Below are positions 17,186 through 26,479 of a stretch of 64,000 nt of DNA, in pieces; position 1 is the stretch's first letter, and each line of letters begins with the position of its first letter. Origin of the DNA: Hyphomicrobiaceae bacterium. Lineage in GTDB: Bacteria; Pseudomonadota; Alphaproteobacteria; Rhizobiales; Xanthobacteraceae. Under the pieces are notes generated by a model. The model worked only from the letters and a program-made list of their open reading frames with translations, was not told the DNA's origin and ran no database searches. The position numbers and the translations under genes were made by a program. The stretch covers positions 84,946 through 148,945 of the forward strand of contig CANJBX010000001.1 in NCBI GenBank assembly GCA_947472885.1. The letters run 5' to 3'.

Positions 17186-17890
17186 ATGACCTATCCGGTC
17201 TTTCTTCATCGCAAGTTCCTGCGCGCGTCCTTGGGCGTTGCGCTGGCGGCCATGGTCGGCGTCGCAAGCTTTGCGCATACGGCGATGGCCGCGGACGACG
17301 AAGTCGAAGACACCGCCGACACCAAGTTTTTCAAAAATCTGCTGTCCAGCTTCGGTCTGGGCGGAGGTGGCGGCCCCGGCATCGAGTATCACGAACGCTC
17401 GCCGCTGGTCGTGCCACCGAGCATCACGCTGCCGCCGCCGGACGGCAAGACCGCGGCTGCAGATCCGGCGTGGCCGAAAGACCCTGACCTGGCGCGCCAG
17501 AAGAAAACCAAGAAGAAGATCCTCTCGACTTCTGAAGGCGAAAAAGAAGATATGCGGCAGTTGTCGCCGAGCGAACTCAATCCGGCATCGAAGGCGCGCC
17601 GCACGGCGGACGCCGATGGCGGTCCGGCCCAGCCGGGTCCCGGCGGTGCAATGCCTGAACAATTGTCACCTCGGCAGTTGGGCCATGACGGCTTCACGCT
17701 CGGCTCGCTGTTCGGTAGCCGCGATGGCAAGGAAGTCAAATTCGTCAAGGAGCCGGAACGCTCTGCATTGACTGAGCCGCCGCCAGGGCTGCGTACACCT
17801 TCGCCGAAGTATTCCTATGGCACCAAGGGCAAGCTCGACCCGACCAAGGAAATCGGCAAGGACCAGGCCGTCTTCGGTATCGACAGGTAA
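17186..17890 (+). CDS. Exported protein at the DUF3035/BamF position
   Basis: A 234-aa protein with a signal peptide (about residues 1-36, ending THTAMA-like; no lipobox Cys). The mature protein has a Gly run, then ERSPLVVPPSITLPPP, then two repeats of a QLSP motif (RQLSPSELNP and EQLSPRQLG) in a charged, disordered stretch. PLVVPP resembles DUF3035, the BamF component of alphaproteobacterial outer-membrane assembly, which in several relatives lies between lspA and the M16 pair, exactly as here. The similarity is short, so homology is inferred mainly from position. Confidence 0.5.
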   Translation: MTYPVFLHRKFLRASLGVALAAMVGVASFAHTAMAADDEVEDTADTKFFKNLLSSFGLGGGGGPGIEYHERSPLVVPPSITLPPPDGKTAAADPAWPKDPDLARQKKTKKKILSTSEGEKEDMRQLSPSELNPASKARRTADADGGPAQPGPGGAMPEQLSPRQLGHDGFTLGSLFGSRDGKEVKFVKEPERSALTEPPPGLRTPSPKYSYGTKGKLDPTKEIGKDQAVFGIDR

Positions 17891-18067
17891 TGTTCTTGTC
17901 GCCTGCAATCGACACGCAATCGTGATGTGGAACGGTGCGGCGCAACGGCGCTGCACAGGTTGTCTCGCGCGTGGTTTCAGCCGAGTCTTGTTGCGTAGCG
18001 GCGCAGCCGTTGTCTCGCCTGCGTTGAGTCTGAGGCGCTCCCTTTCGAAGCGTCCAATGGTGGACAG

Positions 18068-19528
18068 ATGCCGGATCACAACATGCCAAATTTCTTGAAG
18101 CGCCCGCTGATCGCGCTGGCCATGACGGCCGCCGTCGTTGCCTTGCTGCCGGTGACGCAGGCTGCGGCCCAGAAGGCATCGCCGCCACCAGCCGCTGCGA
18201 AGACGCAGCCACCTGCTGCCCAGGCCGCGACAGGCATTTCAAACTTCACGCTCGCCAATGGTCTGGAAGTGGTGGTCATCCCGGATCATCGCGTGCCGGT
18301 CGTCACCCACATGGTCTGGTATCGCGTCGGCTCCGCCGACGAGCCGCCGGGCACTTCGGGCATCGCGCATTTTCTCGAACACCTGATGTTCAAGGGCACC
18401 GAGAGGAATCCGGCCGGTAAATTCTCCAAGGTGCTTGCCACCATCGGCGCGCAGGAAAACGCATTCACCAGCTCCGACTACACCGGCTATTTCCAGCGCG
18501 TCGCCAAGGAACATCTCGCGCTGGTGATGTCGTTTGAAGCCGACCGCATGACCGGCCTCGTGCTGACCAACGAGAACGTGCTGCCCGAACGCGATGTCGT
18601 GCTGGAAGAATTCAACATGCGCGTCGCCAACAGCCCGGAAGCGCGGCTTGGCGAGCAGGTCGCCGCGGCGCTCTATCTCAATCATCCCTATGGCCGTCCC
18701 GTGATCGGCTGGAAGCACGAGATCGAGAAACTCTCGCGTGAAGATGCGCTCGCTTTCTACAAGCGCTTCTACACGCCGAACAACGCGATCCTTGTGGTTG
18801 CCGGCGACGTCACCGCCGCCGAAGTGAAGACGATGGCGGAAGCGACCTACGGCAAGCTGGCGCGCACGGCCGAGATCACCCCGCGCAAGCGCCCGCAGGA
18901 GCCTGAGCCGGCGTCGGTGCGTCACGTCTTGCTGGCGGATGCCCGCGTCACCCAGCCGAGCCTGCAGCGCAGCTATCTGGTGCCGTCCGATACCACCGCG
19001 AAGCCGGGTGAAGCCGAAGCACTCGATCTGCTCGCCCATATTCTGGGCGGTGGACAAAACAGCCGGCTGTATCGCCAGCTTGTCGAAGACCGCCGGATCG
19101 CGATCAACGCCGGCGCGAGCTATTCCAGCACGGCGCTCGACCCGACCCGCTTTGGTTTCTACGCGACGCCGCAGGCGGATACGTCGCTTGAGAGTCTTGA
19201 AGCCGCCATCGAGCAGGTGATCGCCGATGTTTCCGAAAACGGCGTGACGGGTGTCGAGCTTGATCGCGCCAAGACGCGCATGATCGCCGACGCGGTGTAT
19301 GCGCAGGATAACCAGGCCACCATGGCGCGCTGGTATGGCGCGGCGCTGTCGTCCGGTTCGACGGTCGAGGCCGTGAAGTCGTGGCCCGACCGCGTGCGCG
19401 CGGTGACGCCGGATGCCGTGCGCGACGCCGCCCGCACCTGGCTCAAGGTGCAACGTTCGGTCACGGGTTATCTCGTGAAGGAATGGCCCAAGCCCGGCGA
19501 CAAGGACAAGAAGGAGAAGAAATCGTGA
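18068..19528 (+). CDS. M16 family zinc peptidase (catalytic subunit)
   Basis: A 486-aa secreted or periplasmic M16 peptidase. After a signal peptide (about residues 6-35) and a Pro/Ala linker, the inverted zinc motif H101-F-L-E104-H105 is present, with a downstream Glu in the conserved position. The second half carries GGGQNSRLYRQLVEDR, the substrate-gating region. It is the active half of a pair with the next gene, whose start codon overlaps this stop. ATG 18083 is an alternative start. Its natural substrate is unknown. Confidence 0.9.
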   Translation: MPDHNMPNFLKRPLIALAMTAAVVALLPVTQAAAQKASPPPAAAKTQPPAAQAATGISNFTLANGLEVVVIPDHRVPVVTHMVWYRVGSADEPPGTSGIAHFLEHLMFKGTERNPAGKFSKVLATIGAQENAFTSSDYTGYFQRVAKEHLALVMSFEADRMTGLVLTNENVLPERDVVLEEFNMRVANSPEARLGEQVAAALYLNHPYGRPVIGWKHEIEKLSREDALAFYKRFYTPNNAILVVAGDVTAAEVKTMAEATYGKLARTAEITPRKRPQEPEPASVRHVLLADARVTQPSLQRSYLVPSDTTAKPGEAEALDLLAHILGGGQNSRLYRQLVEDRRIAINAGASYSSTALDPTRFGFYATPQADTSLESLEAAIEQVIADVSENGVTGVELDRAKTRMIADAVYAQDNQATMARWYGAALSSGSTVEAVKSWPDRVRAVTPDAVRDAARTWLKVQRSVTGYLVKEWPKPGDKDKKEKKS

Positions 19529-20952
19529 TGGCATTCCTTGCAGCCGGCCGTATGCCGGCCATCGCGATCGGCGCCCTGACGCGTCGCGTTCTGCCCGCGC
19601 TCTGTGTCGCCGCCGGCATGGTTGCCGCGCCCGCGCAGGCCGCCACCAATATCGAGCGCATCGTCAGCCCCGGCGGCATCGAGGCATGGCTGGTGCGGGA
19701 AGCCACCGTGCCGCTCGTCGCCATCGACTTTGCGTTCACTCACGGCTCCGCGCAGGTGCCGGCCGACAAGGCCGGGCTCGCCAGCCTGATGACGAACCTG
19801 CTCGACGAGGGCGCCGGCGATCTCGATTCGCGCGCGTTCCACGAGAAGGTCGAGAACTACGCCATCAGCATCGGGTTTTCGGCAAGCCGCGACCAGATTT
19901 CCGGTTCGCTCCGCACGCTCGCTGAACATCAGGACGTTGCCTTCGACCTCCTGAAGCTCGCGCTGACCAAGCCACGTTTTGACATTGATGTCGTCGAGCG
20001 CGTGCGCAACCAGACCATGTCAAACTTGCGCCGCGGCACGATGAATCCAAACGAGATCGCCAACCGGCGGTGGTGGGAAGCAGCTTTCCCCGGCCACCCC
20101 TACGCCATACCCACGAGCGGCACGCTCGAAGCCGTGCCGGGAATTACGCCCGACGACCTCAAGGGCTTCGCGCGGCGCATCTTCACGCGCGACACGCTCA
20201 AGATCGGCATTGTCGGCAATATCGATGCCGCTGCTGCGGGCCGTATCGTCGATCGCATCTTTGGCGAACTTCCCGTGAAGTCCAACGCCGTGCCGGTGCC
20301 TGACGCCAAGCCGCAGGCGCTGGGCACCAGGATCAACGTCGAACTCGATGTGCCCCAATCGGTGGTGATGGTCGGCGGCGCGGGCATTGCGCGCAAGGAC
20401 AAGGACTTCATGGCCGCCTATGTGCTCAATCATATTCTTGGCGGCGGCTCGTTCTCCTCGCGGCTCTATCGCGAAGTGCGTGAGGTGAGGGGTCTTGCCT
20501 ATTCGGTCTATTCGACCCTGATCCCGCTCGACCATACCGCGCTGTTCGTTGCCGGCACCGCCACGCGCGGCGACCGCGCGCAGCAGGCGCTCGAAGTGAT
20601 CGAGCAGGAAATCCGCAGCATGGCGACCGAAGGGCCGAAGCCGGAAGAACTGGCGGAAGCCAAGTCCTTCCTCAAGGGGTCGTTCGCGCTGCGCTTCGAT
20701 ACGTCGAGCAAGATTGCCGGCCAGCTGGTGCAGATGCAGGTCGAGGGCCTCGGCATCGACTACATCACGCGGCGCAATGGCCTTGTGGAGGCTGTCACGC
20801 TCGCCGACCTCAAGCGGGTGGCGAAGCGCATTCTGGATGCCGGTATGCTGGTCGCGGTCGTGGGCCGCGCGCCGACGGCGGTTGCGGCTGGCGGCGGGGC
20901 AACCACACCGGCGGCAAGCCAGCCGGCGGCGGCCAAGCGCGAAGGGCAGTAA
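19528..20952 (+). CDS. M16 family peptidase homologue lacking the zinc motif
   Basis: A 474-aa partner of the preceding protease. The start overlaps that gene's stop as TGATG (19526-19530), so translation is coupled. Residues 1-35 read as a signal peptide. At the H-x-x-E-H position the sequence is GLASLMTNLLDEGA, so it cannot bind zinc, but SFSSRLYREVREVRGLAYSV is the well-kept C-terminal M16 motif. Such pairs form heterodimers in which this half binds substrate. Confidence 0.88.
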   Translation: MAFLAAGRMPAIAIGALTRRVLPALCVAAGMVAAPAQAATNIERIVSPGGIEAWLVREATVPLVAIDFAFTHGSAQVPADKAGLASLMTNLLDEGAGDLDSRAFHEKVENYAISIGFSASRDQISGSLRTLAEHQDVAFDLLKLALTKPRFDIDVVERVRNQTMSNLRRGTMNPNEIANRRWWEAAFPGHPYAIPTSGTLEAVPGITPDDLKGFARRIFTRDTLKIGIVGNIDAAAAGRIVDRIFGELPVKSNAVPVPDAKPQALGTRINVELDVPQSVVMVGGAGIARKDKDFMAAYVLNHILGGGSFSSRLYREVREVRGLAYSVYSTLIPLDHTALFVAGTATRGDRAQQALEVIEQEIRSMATEGPKPEELAEAKSFLKGSFALRFDTSSKIAGQLVQMQVEGLGIDYITRRNGLVEAVTLADLKRVAKRILDAGMLVAVVGRAPTAVAAGGGATTPAASQPAAAKREGQ

Positions 20953-21082
20953 TTCCGCCCTTTTGTTGCCTGATACGATTCCTTGAATATTGACGGGTAA
21001 GAGGGCGTAACGCCGCATCCCGGAACCGCAAGGTGCCGCAGGTGTTGGATTGCCGGGCCTATAGACTTCGCGGGGGATCAGA

Positions 21083-22393
21083 ATGCCGATCGTACAATCG
21101 ACCGACAATGCGTTTGAAGAACGCATCGGCCGTGGCGGCATTCCCCAAGGAGTCTATCGGGCCGCACTGGCGCGTACCGGCGAAGCACTCGACTGGCTGC
21201 GCGCGCGCCATGCCGATGGCACGTTGCCGCTGCTGCGGCTGCCGGAGCGCGACGACGACCTCGCCATCATCGGCAAGGCAGCGGCGGGCCTCAAGGAAGC
21301 CGCCAGCGATATCGTGGTCTTCGGCACTGGCGGCTCAAGCCTCGGCGGCCAGACGCTGGCGCAGCTTGCCGGACACGCCGTGCCGGGCCTCGGCCTTTTA
21401 CGCGACGGCCCGCGGCTGCATTTTCTCGATAACCTCGATCCCGTGACATTCGCGCAGGTGCTGGATCGCCTGCCGCTCGCCGACACGCGCTTTATCGCGA
21501 TCTCGAAGTCCGGTGGTACTGCCGAAACGCTGATGCAGACTTCGGCGGCGCTCGCGGCCGTGAGCAGCGGCCTGTCGCGCGAAATTCCCGGATTGTTCCT
21601 CGGCCTGTCGGAGCCTGTCGTCGAAGGCAAGCGCAATGGCCTGCGCGAACTTTTAGGCAGCCATGACGTGGCGTTCCTCGATCACGATCCGAAACTCGGC
21701 GGCCGTTATTCGGTGCTGAGCAATGTCGGCCTGTTGCCGGCAGCTGTTGTCGGCCTCGATATTGCGGCGATCCGCAAGGGTGCGGCGGTGGCGCTTTCGC
21801 CGGTGCTGGGGGGCGGGCCTGTTGAAGAAGTGCCCGCCGCTGTTGGTGCGGCGCTCGCGTTCGCCGGCGCGCAGAGCGGCAAGACAATTTCGGTGCTGAT
21901 GGCTTACGCCGACCGGCTGGAGCGGTTCACGCGCTGGTATGTGCAGCTCTGGGCCGAAAGCCTCGGCAAGGACGGCAAGGGCACGACGCCGCTTGCTGCG
22001 CTCGGCCCGGTCGATCAGCACAGCCAGCAGCAGCTTTTTCTCGCCGGCCCACGCGACAAGCTCGTCACCGTCATCACGACCGATACCGCCGGCAATGGTC
22101 CGCGCTTCAATCCGAAATACGCCGCGCTCGCGGGCGAAGACGCCATCGGCGGCAAGACCATTGGCGACCTCGTCGCCGCGCAGAGCCGCGCCATGGTCGA
22201 GACGTTTGCCGGCAATGGCGTGCCGGTGCGCACGCTGCATCTGGCGAAGCTCGACGAGGCAAGCCTCGGCGAGTTGCTGATGCACTTCATGCTGGAGACG
22301 ATCATCACCGCCAGGCTTTTGGGGATCGATCCGTTCGACCAGCCTGCGGTCGAGCAGGCCAAGGTGCTGGCGAAGAAGTATCTCACCACCTGA
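21083..22393 (+). CDS. pgi: Glucose-6-phosphate isomerase (short form)
   Basis: A 436-aa enzyme that interconverts glucose 6-phosphate and fructose 6-phosphate. Seen are the sugar-phosphate SIS region VVFGTGGSSLGG and AISKSGGTAETL, the catalytic-lobe segment PLAALGPVDQHSQQQLF, and the C-terminal QPAVEQAKVLAKKYL. It is about 100 residues shorter than enterobacterial Pgi, as is common for one alphaproteobacterial subtype. It is preceded by a 130-bp gap and followed 39 bp later by arfB. Confidence 0.9.
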   Translation: MPIVQSTDNAFEERIGRGGIPQGVYRAALARTGEALDWLRARHADGTLPLLRLPERDDDLAIIGKAAAGLKEAASDIVVFGTGGSSLGGQTLAQLAGHAVPGLGLLRDGPRLHFLDNLDPVTFAQVLDRLPLADTRFIAISKSGGTAETLMQTSAALAAVSSGLSREIPGLFLGLSEPVVEGKRNGLRELLGSHDVAFLDHDPKLGGRYSVLSNVGLLPAAVVGLDIAAIRKGAAVALSPVLGGGPVEEVPAAVGAALAFAGAQSGKTISVLMAYADRLERFTRWYVQLWAESLGKDGKGTTPLAALGPVDQHSQQQLFLAGPRDKLVTVITTDTAGNGPRFNPKYAALAGEDAIGGKTIGDLVAAQSRAMVETFAGNGVPVRTLHLAKLDEASLGELLMHFMLETIITARLLGIDPFDQPAVEQAKVLAKKYLTT

Positions 22394-22432
22394 CGGCCTT
22401 GTGCGGGGCAACGCGCTTAGGTAGCCATAGGC

Positions 22433-22861
22433 ATGGCCACCGTCCCGGTTACCGACAGAATCAGCGTGGACGAATCGGAGCTTTCCGAGACGTTCGTGCG
22501 CGCCTCCGGTCCGGGCGGCCAGAACGTCAACAAGCTCTCCACCGCCGTGCAACTGCGCTTTGATGTGCGGCGTTCGCTGTCGCTGCCGAACGACGTCGCC
22601 ATCCGCCTGCAAAAGCTCGCCGGCAAGCGGCTGACCAACGAGGGCATCATCGTGATCGTGGCGCAGCAGCATCGCACCCAGGAAAGGAACCGTGCCGACG
22701 CCCGCGACCGCCTGTTCGAGCTGATCCGCGAGGCTGCCGTGAAGCCCATCGTGCGCCGCGCCACCCGGCCGACCAAGGCCTCCAAGACGCGGCGGCTGGA
22801 AGGCAAGAAGGTTCGCAGCAATGTGAAGGCGCTGCGGCGGGACAGACCGGGTTACGACTGA
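22433..22861 (+). CDS. arfB: Alternative ribosome-rescue factor / peptidyl-tRNA hydrolase
   Basis: A 142-aa protein with the release-factor catalytic motif G28-G29-Q30 in SGPGGQNVNKLST. The C-terminal tail is short, basic and probably disordered (KPIVRRATRPTKASKTRR), which in ArfB/YaeJ enters the empty mRNA channel of stalled ribosomes. It releases the peptide from ribosomes stuck on non-stop mRNA. There is no codon-recognition domain, which separates it from RF1 and RF2. Confidence 0.9.
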   Translation: MATVPVTDRISVDESELSETFVRASGPGGQNVNKLSTAVQLRFDVRRSLSLPNDVAIRLQKLAGKRLTNEGIIVIVAQQHRTQERNRADARDRLFELIREAAVKPIVRRATRPTKASKTRRLEGKKVRSNVKALRRDRPGYD

Positions 22862-22972
22862 GCCTGTTTTGGCGTGTATTTCCCTCGTGTTTTATGCTTT
22901 TCAACAGCCTCGCAGCGGCCGTCTGCGCGGGTTAAAATGGACTTTCCGCGAGTCGCGTCACCGAAAGCCGCC

Positions 22973-24805
22973 ATGCCCGTCCGCCAGCTTGAACCCGGTA
23001 TCATCAACCGCATCGCCGCCGGCGAAGTGGTCGAGCGGCCCGCGAGCGTGGTCAAGGAACTGGTCGAGAACGCGCTCGACGCCGGCGCGACCCGCGTCGA
23101 TATCCTGACCGATGGCGGCGGCCGCCGCCTGATCCGCATCACCGACGATGGCGCAGGCATGACGCGCGACGACCTCGCGCTCTCGGTCGAGCGCCACGCG
23201 ACCTCCAAATTGCCCGACGACGACCTGATGGCGATCAGCACGCTCGGGTTTCGCGGCGAGGCTTTACCCTCGATTGGGTCGGTGGCGCGGCTTGCCATCG
23301 TCACGCGCCATGCCGGCGAGCCGCACGCCTGGGCGATTGGCGTCGATGCCGGCGTGAAGTCGGACGTGAAGCCTGCGGCGCTGAGCGAAGGGACGCGCGT
23401 CGAGGTGCGCGACCTGTTTTACGCGACGCCGGCGCGGCTGAAATTTCTCAAAGCCGACCGTACCGAAAGCGAAGCCATCCGCGATGTGGTGCGCCGCCTC
23501 GCCATGAGCCGGCCGGATGTTGCTTTTACGCTCGCAGGCGAGGAGCGCGCGCCGGTGACGTGGGCATCTCATGGGGCTGCTGCGCTTTCTGGTGTGTCGG
23601 GCAGGCTGGCGCGGCTTGGCGATATTCTGGGCAGCGACTTTCGCGAGAACGCGGTCGAAGTTGCGGGCGGCCGCGATGGCCTGCACATCGAAGGCTATGC
23701 AGGGCTGCCGACGTTCTCGCGCGCGAATTCGCTGTCGCAATACCTGTTCGTCAATGGGCGCTCGGTGCGCGACAAGCTCCTCGTCGGCGCGGTGCGCGGC
23801 GCCTATGCCGATTACCTGCCGCGCGACCGCTATCCGGTAGTGGCGTTGTTCGTGACACTCGATGCGCGCGAACTCGATGTGAATGTGCATCCCGCCAAGA
23901 CCGAAGTGCGGTTTCGCGATGCGGGTCTGGTGCGCTCGCTGATCGTGCGGTCGCTGCAGGAGGCGCTGGGCCGCGACAGTTCGCGCGCCGCGACGACGGG
24001 CGGGTCGGCGACGATTTCTGCGCTGCGGCCGAATTCGGCGTCGATGCCGTCACGCCGCAACTGGGATTGGCGCGTGTCGCCCGCGCGTGGCGGGTTGTCG
24101 TCGGTTGCGATGGGCGCGACGGCGCTGGCGGGATTGGCCGAAGCCGCGCAGGCGGCGTTCGATGTCGGCGCGCCTTCGGCGGATGCGCGGCTCAATAGTA
24201 TCGAGGCGACGCCCGACCTGATCGACAAGCCGCTCGGCGCAGCGCGCGCGCAGGTGCATGAAACCTACATCGTGTCGCAGACCCGCGACGGCATTGTCGT
24301 CGTCGATCAGCACGCCGCGCATGAACGCCTTGTCTATGAGCGCATGAAGGCCGCGCTGGAAAAGACCGGCGTGGCGCGGCAGATATTACTGATCCCGGAA
24401 ATCGTCGAACTCGACGAGGCCGATGTCGGCCGCCTGACCGAACGCGCCGATGAACTCGCGCGCTATGGCCTCGTGCTGGAAGCCTTCGGCCCCGGTGCGG
24501 TCGCGGTGCGCGAAACCCCGTCGATGCTGGGCGAAATGGATGCAGGCGCGTTCGTGCGCGATCTCGCCGAACACATGGCGGAATGGAGCGAGGCGCTGCC
24601 GCTCGAACGCCGCCTGATGCATGTCGCCGCGACCATGGCGTGCCATGGCTCGGTGCGCGCCGGGCGGCGGCTCAAGCCCGAGGAAATGAATGCGCTGCTG
24701 CGCGAAATGGAAGTGACGCCGAACTCCGGCCAGTGCAACCACGGCCGCCCGACTTACGTGGAACTGAAGCTCAGCGATATCGAGCGGCTGTTCGGGCGGA
24801 AGTAG
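22973..24805 (+). CDS. mutL: DNA mismatch repair protein MutL
   Basis: A 610-aa GHKL ATPase. N-terminal motifs ENALDAGAT, DDGAGM, RHATSKL and GFRGEALPSIGS are all present. The C-terminal domain carries DQHAAHERLVYE, which fits the endonuclease motif DQHA-x2-E-x4-E, together with an MACHGS and a GQCNHGRPT segment, so it is the nicking type of MutL. A Pro/Ser/Ala linker separates the two. ATG 22973 is chosen; ATG 22937 is an in-frame alternative. The stop at 24803-24805 abuts the stop of the converging Bug gene. Confidence 0.95.
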   Translation: MPVRQLEPGIINRIAAGEVVERPASVVKELVENALDAGATRVDILTDGGGRRLIRITDDGAGMTRDDLALSVERHATSKLPDDDLMAISTLGFRGEALPSIGSVARLAIVTRHAGEPHAWAIGVDAGVKSDVKPAALSEGTRVEVRDLFYATPARLKFLKADRTESEAIRDVVRRLAMSRPDVAFTLAGEERAPVTWASHGAAALSGVSGRLARLGDILGSDFRENAVEVAGGRDGLHIEGYAGLPTFSRANSLSQYLFVNGRSVRDKLLVGAVRGAYADYLPRDRYPVVALFVTLDARELDVNVHPAKTEVRFRDAGLVRSLIVRSLQEALGRDSSRAATTGGSATISALRPNSASMPSRRNWDWRVSPARGGLSSVAMGATALAGLAEAAQAAFDVGAPSADARLNSIEATPDLIDKPLGAARAQVHETYIVSQTRDGIVVVDQHAAHERLVYERMKAALEKTGVARQILLIPEIVELDEADVGRLTERADELARYGLVLEAFGPGAVAVRETPSMLGEMDAGAFVRDLAEHMAEWSEALPLERRLMHVAATMACHGSVRAGRRLKPEEMNALLREMEVTPNSGQCNHGRPTYVELKLSDIERLFGRK

Positions 24806-25786
24806 CTATCCCTGCGGATCGATCTTGGCGAGCTTCACGTAGTCGCCCCATTCCCTGATCTGCTGGTTGAGATAGGCTTGGCCCTGATCCGGTGTCGTCA
24901 CCCACGGGTCGCTGGCGATATTGTTGAGGAACTTCTTGCCGTCCTCGCTGCTCGTCACCTGATTGAACATCCTGTTGATGTCGTCGACGATCGGCCGTGG
25001 CGTTGCGGACGGCACCATGGCGGCGAACCACCCGAGGATATCCATCGGCGTGCCGACTTCCGTCATGGTCGGCAGATTGGGATTGGCCTGCAGCCGCTCC
25101 TTTGAACTGACGGCGAGAATGCGCACGCGGCCTTCGCGCGATTGTGCTGCGCCGAAGATGTTGTCGTACATCGCGTAGTCGATGGCGCCGCTCTTGAGAT
25201 CGTTGAGCGAGTCCACCGCCGTGCGGTAGACGACCTCGACGGCTTCGAGCTTGTTCGTCTCCTTGTAGATTGCGCCCATCACCTTGCCGACCGGATTGGT
25301 GGTGGCGTAGGTCGCCTTTTCCTTGCGCTCCTTGGCATAGGCGGTGACTTCGGCGACCGATTTCCACGGCTTGCTCGGATCGACGCAGAACATTGTCGCC
25401 TGCTTGTTGATCGTCGCTGCAACCGTGATGGCTTTGGCGGCATCGACGGAAGGGTTTTTGAACAGGTGTATGTTGGCGGCGACGGCGCTCGCGCCATGGA
25501 CATAGATCGTGTAGCCGTCGGGTTTCGCGCGCGCGAGGTATTCGGTTGCAAGGTTGCCAATGGCGCCGACGCGGTTCTCGACCAGGATCGGCTTGTTGAA
25601 AACCGGCCGCAGCTTGTCCGCATACCAGCGCACGATGATGTCCGCGCCGGAGCCGGCAGGAAATGCGCAGATGAAGTGAATGTCCTGCGCAGGATAGGCT
25701 TGCGCGCGCAGGATGCCCGGCATGGCGAGTGTTGCGCCAACCGTGGCAATGCCGGTGTTGAACTGGCGGCGTGTGAATGTCGTCAT
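24806..25786 (-). CDS. Tripartite tricarboxylate transporter (Bug) substrate-binding protein
   Basis: A 326-aa periplasmic binding protein. The N-terminus MTTFTRRQFN carries a twin-arginine signal. Family motifs are DIHFICAFPAGSGADIIVRW, a VENRVGAIGNLA strand-turn and LPTMTEVG near residue 250. No TctA or TctB membrane subunits are present in the window, so it is an orphan binder or serves a transporter elsewhere. ATG 25786 is chosen over 25816 because the RR motif then sits at residues 6-7. Confidence 0.85.
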   Translation of the reverse strand: MTTFTRRQFNTGIATVGATLAMPGILRAQAYPAQDIHFICAFPAGSGADIIVRWYADKLRPVFNKPILVENRVGAIGNLATEYLARAKPDGYTIYVHGASAVAANIHLFKNPSVDAAKAITVAATINKQATMFCVDPSKPWKSVAEVTAYAKERKEKATYATTNPVGKVMGAIYKETNKLEAVEVVYRTAVDSLNDLKSGAIDYAMYDNIFGAAQSREGRVRILAVSSKERLQANPNLPTMTEVGTPMDILGWFAAMVPSATPRPIVDDINRMFNQVTSSEDGKKFLNNIASDPWVTTPDQGQAYLNQQIREWGDYVKLAKIDPQG

Positions 25787-25924
25787 CGGTGTCCTCCCTG
25801 CAACTGCGATCACCACGCAGCGCGATATAGCTTTTGATTGTGACGGAGCTTATCGGCCCATGACGCCGGGGGAAGGGCACATGGCGAATGCAAGCGATGC
25901 AAATAGCGGAGATGCGTGCGGCTT

Positions 25925-26479
25925 TTACGCGCGGCGCAGGAAGACCAGTTCGCTTTCGCCGTAATCGCGGCGTTCGATTTCCTCGTAGCCTTCGGGCGCG
26001 CTAAATCGCGCTTCGAGGGATTCCTCCACCACCGCGAGCCCGCCGCTGACCAGCCAGCCGCCGTCACGCATGGAATTCAAAGCCTTTTCGGCCAGGCCCT
26101 TGCCATAGGGCGGGTCGAGGAATGCCACGGAAAACGGTTCCAGCGGATGCACCGGGCCGAGGCTGGTGGCGTCGCGGCGGAAAATGCGCGTCACGCCGCC
26201 AAGGCCGAGCGCCTCGCCGTTTTCGCGCAGCAGCGCGCGCGCCTCGGCGCCATCATCGACGAACAGCACGAAAGTCGCACCGCGCGAGGAGGCTTCGATG
26301 CCGAGCGCGCCGGTGCCGGCAAACAGGTCGAGCACGCGCGCATCGACAACGGCGTTGCCGTAGCCATGCGTCAGGATATTGAACAGGCTTTCGCGCAGCC
26401 GGTCGGCGGTCGGCCGGATGGCCTGCGATTTCGGTGCCGCGAGGTTGCGCCCGCGCAGCCTGCCGCCGACGACGCGCAT
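25925..26479 (-). CDS. rsmD: 16S rRNA (guanine966-N2)-methyltransferase
   Basis: A 184-aa SAM-dependent methyltransferase that modifies 16S rRNA G966. Seen are MRVVGGRLRGRNL, RPTADRLRESLFNIL, the SAM loop LDLFAGTGALGIEA and the catalytic D122-P-P-Y125. The start codon overlaps the rluB stop by one base (TAATG), so the two are translated together on the minus strand. Confidence 0.95.
   Translation of the reverse strand: MRVVGGRLRGRNLAAPKSQAIRPTADRLRESLFNILTHGYGNAVVDARVLDLFAGTGALGIEASSRGATFVLFVDDGAEARALLRENGEALGLGGVTRIFRRDATSLGPVHPLEPFSVAFLDPPYGKGLAEKALNSMRDGGWLVSGGLAVVEESLEARFSAPEGYEEIERRDYGESELVFLRRA

Noticed and set aside
18239-19534. 431-codon minus-strand frame over the first M16 peptidase
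   Set aside because: Antisense shadow; the plus frame has the zinc motif and signal peptide.
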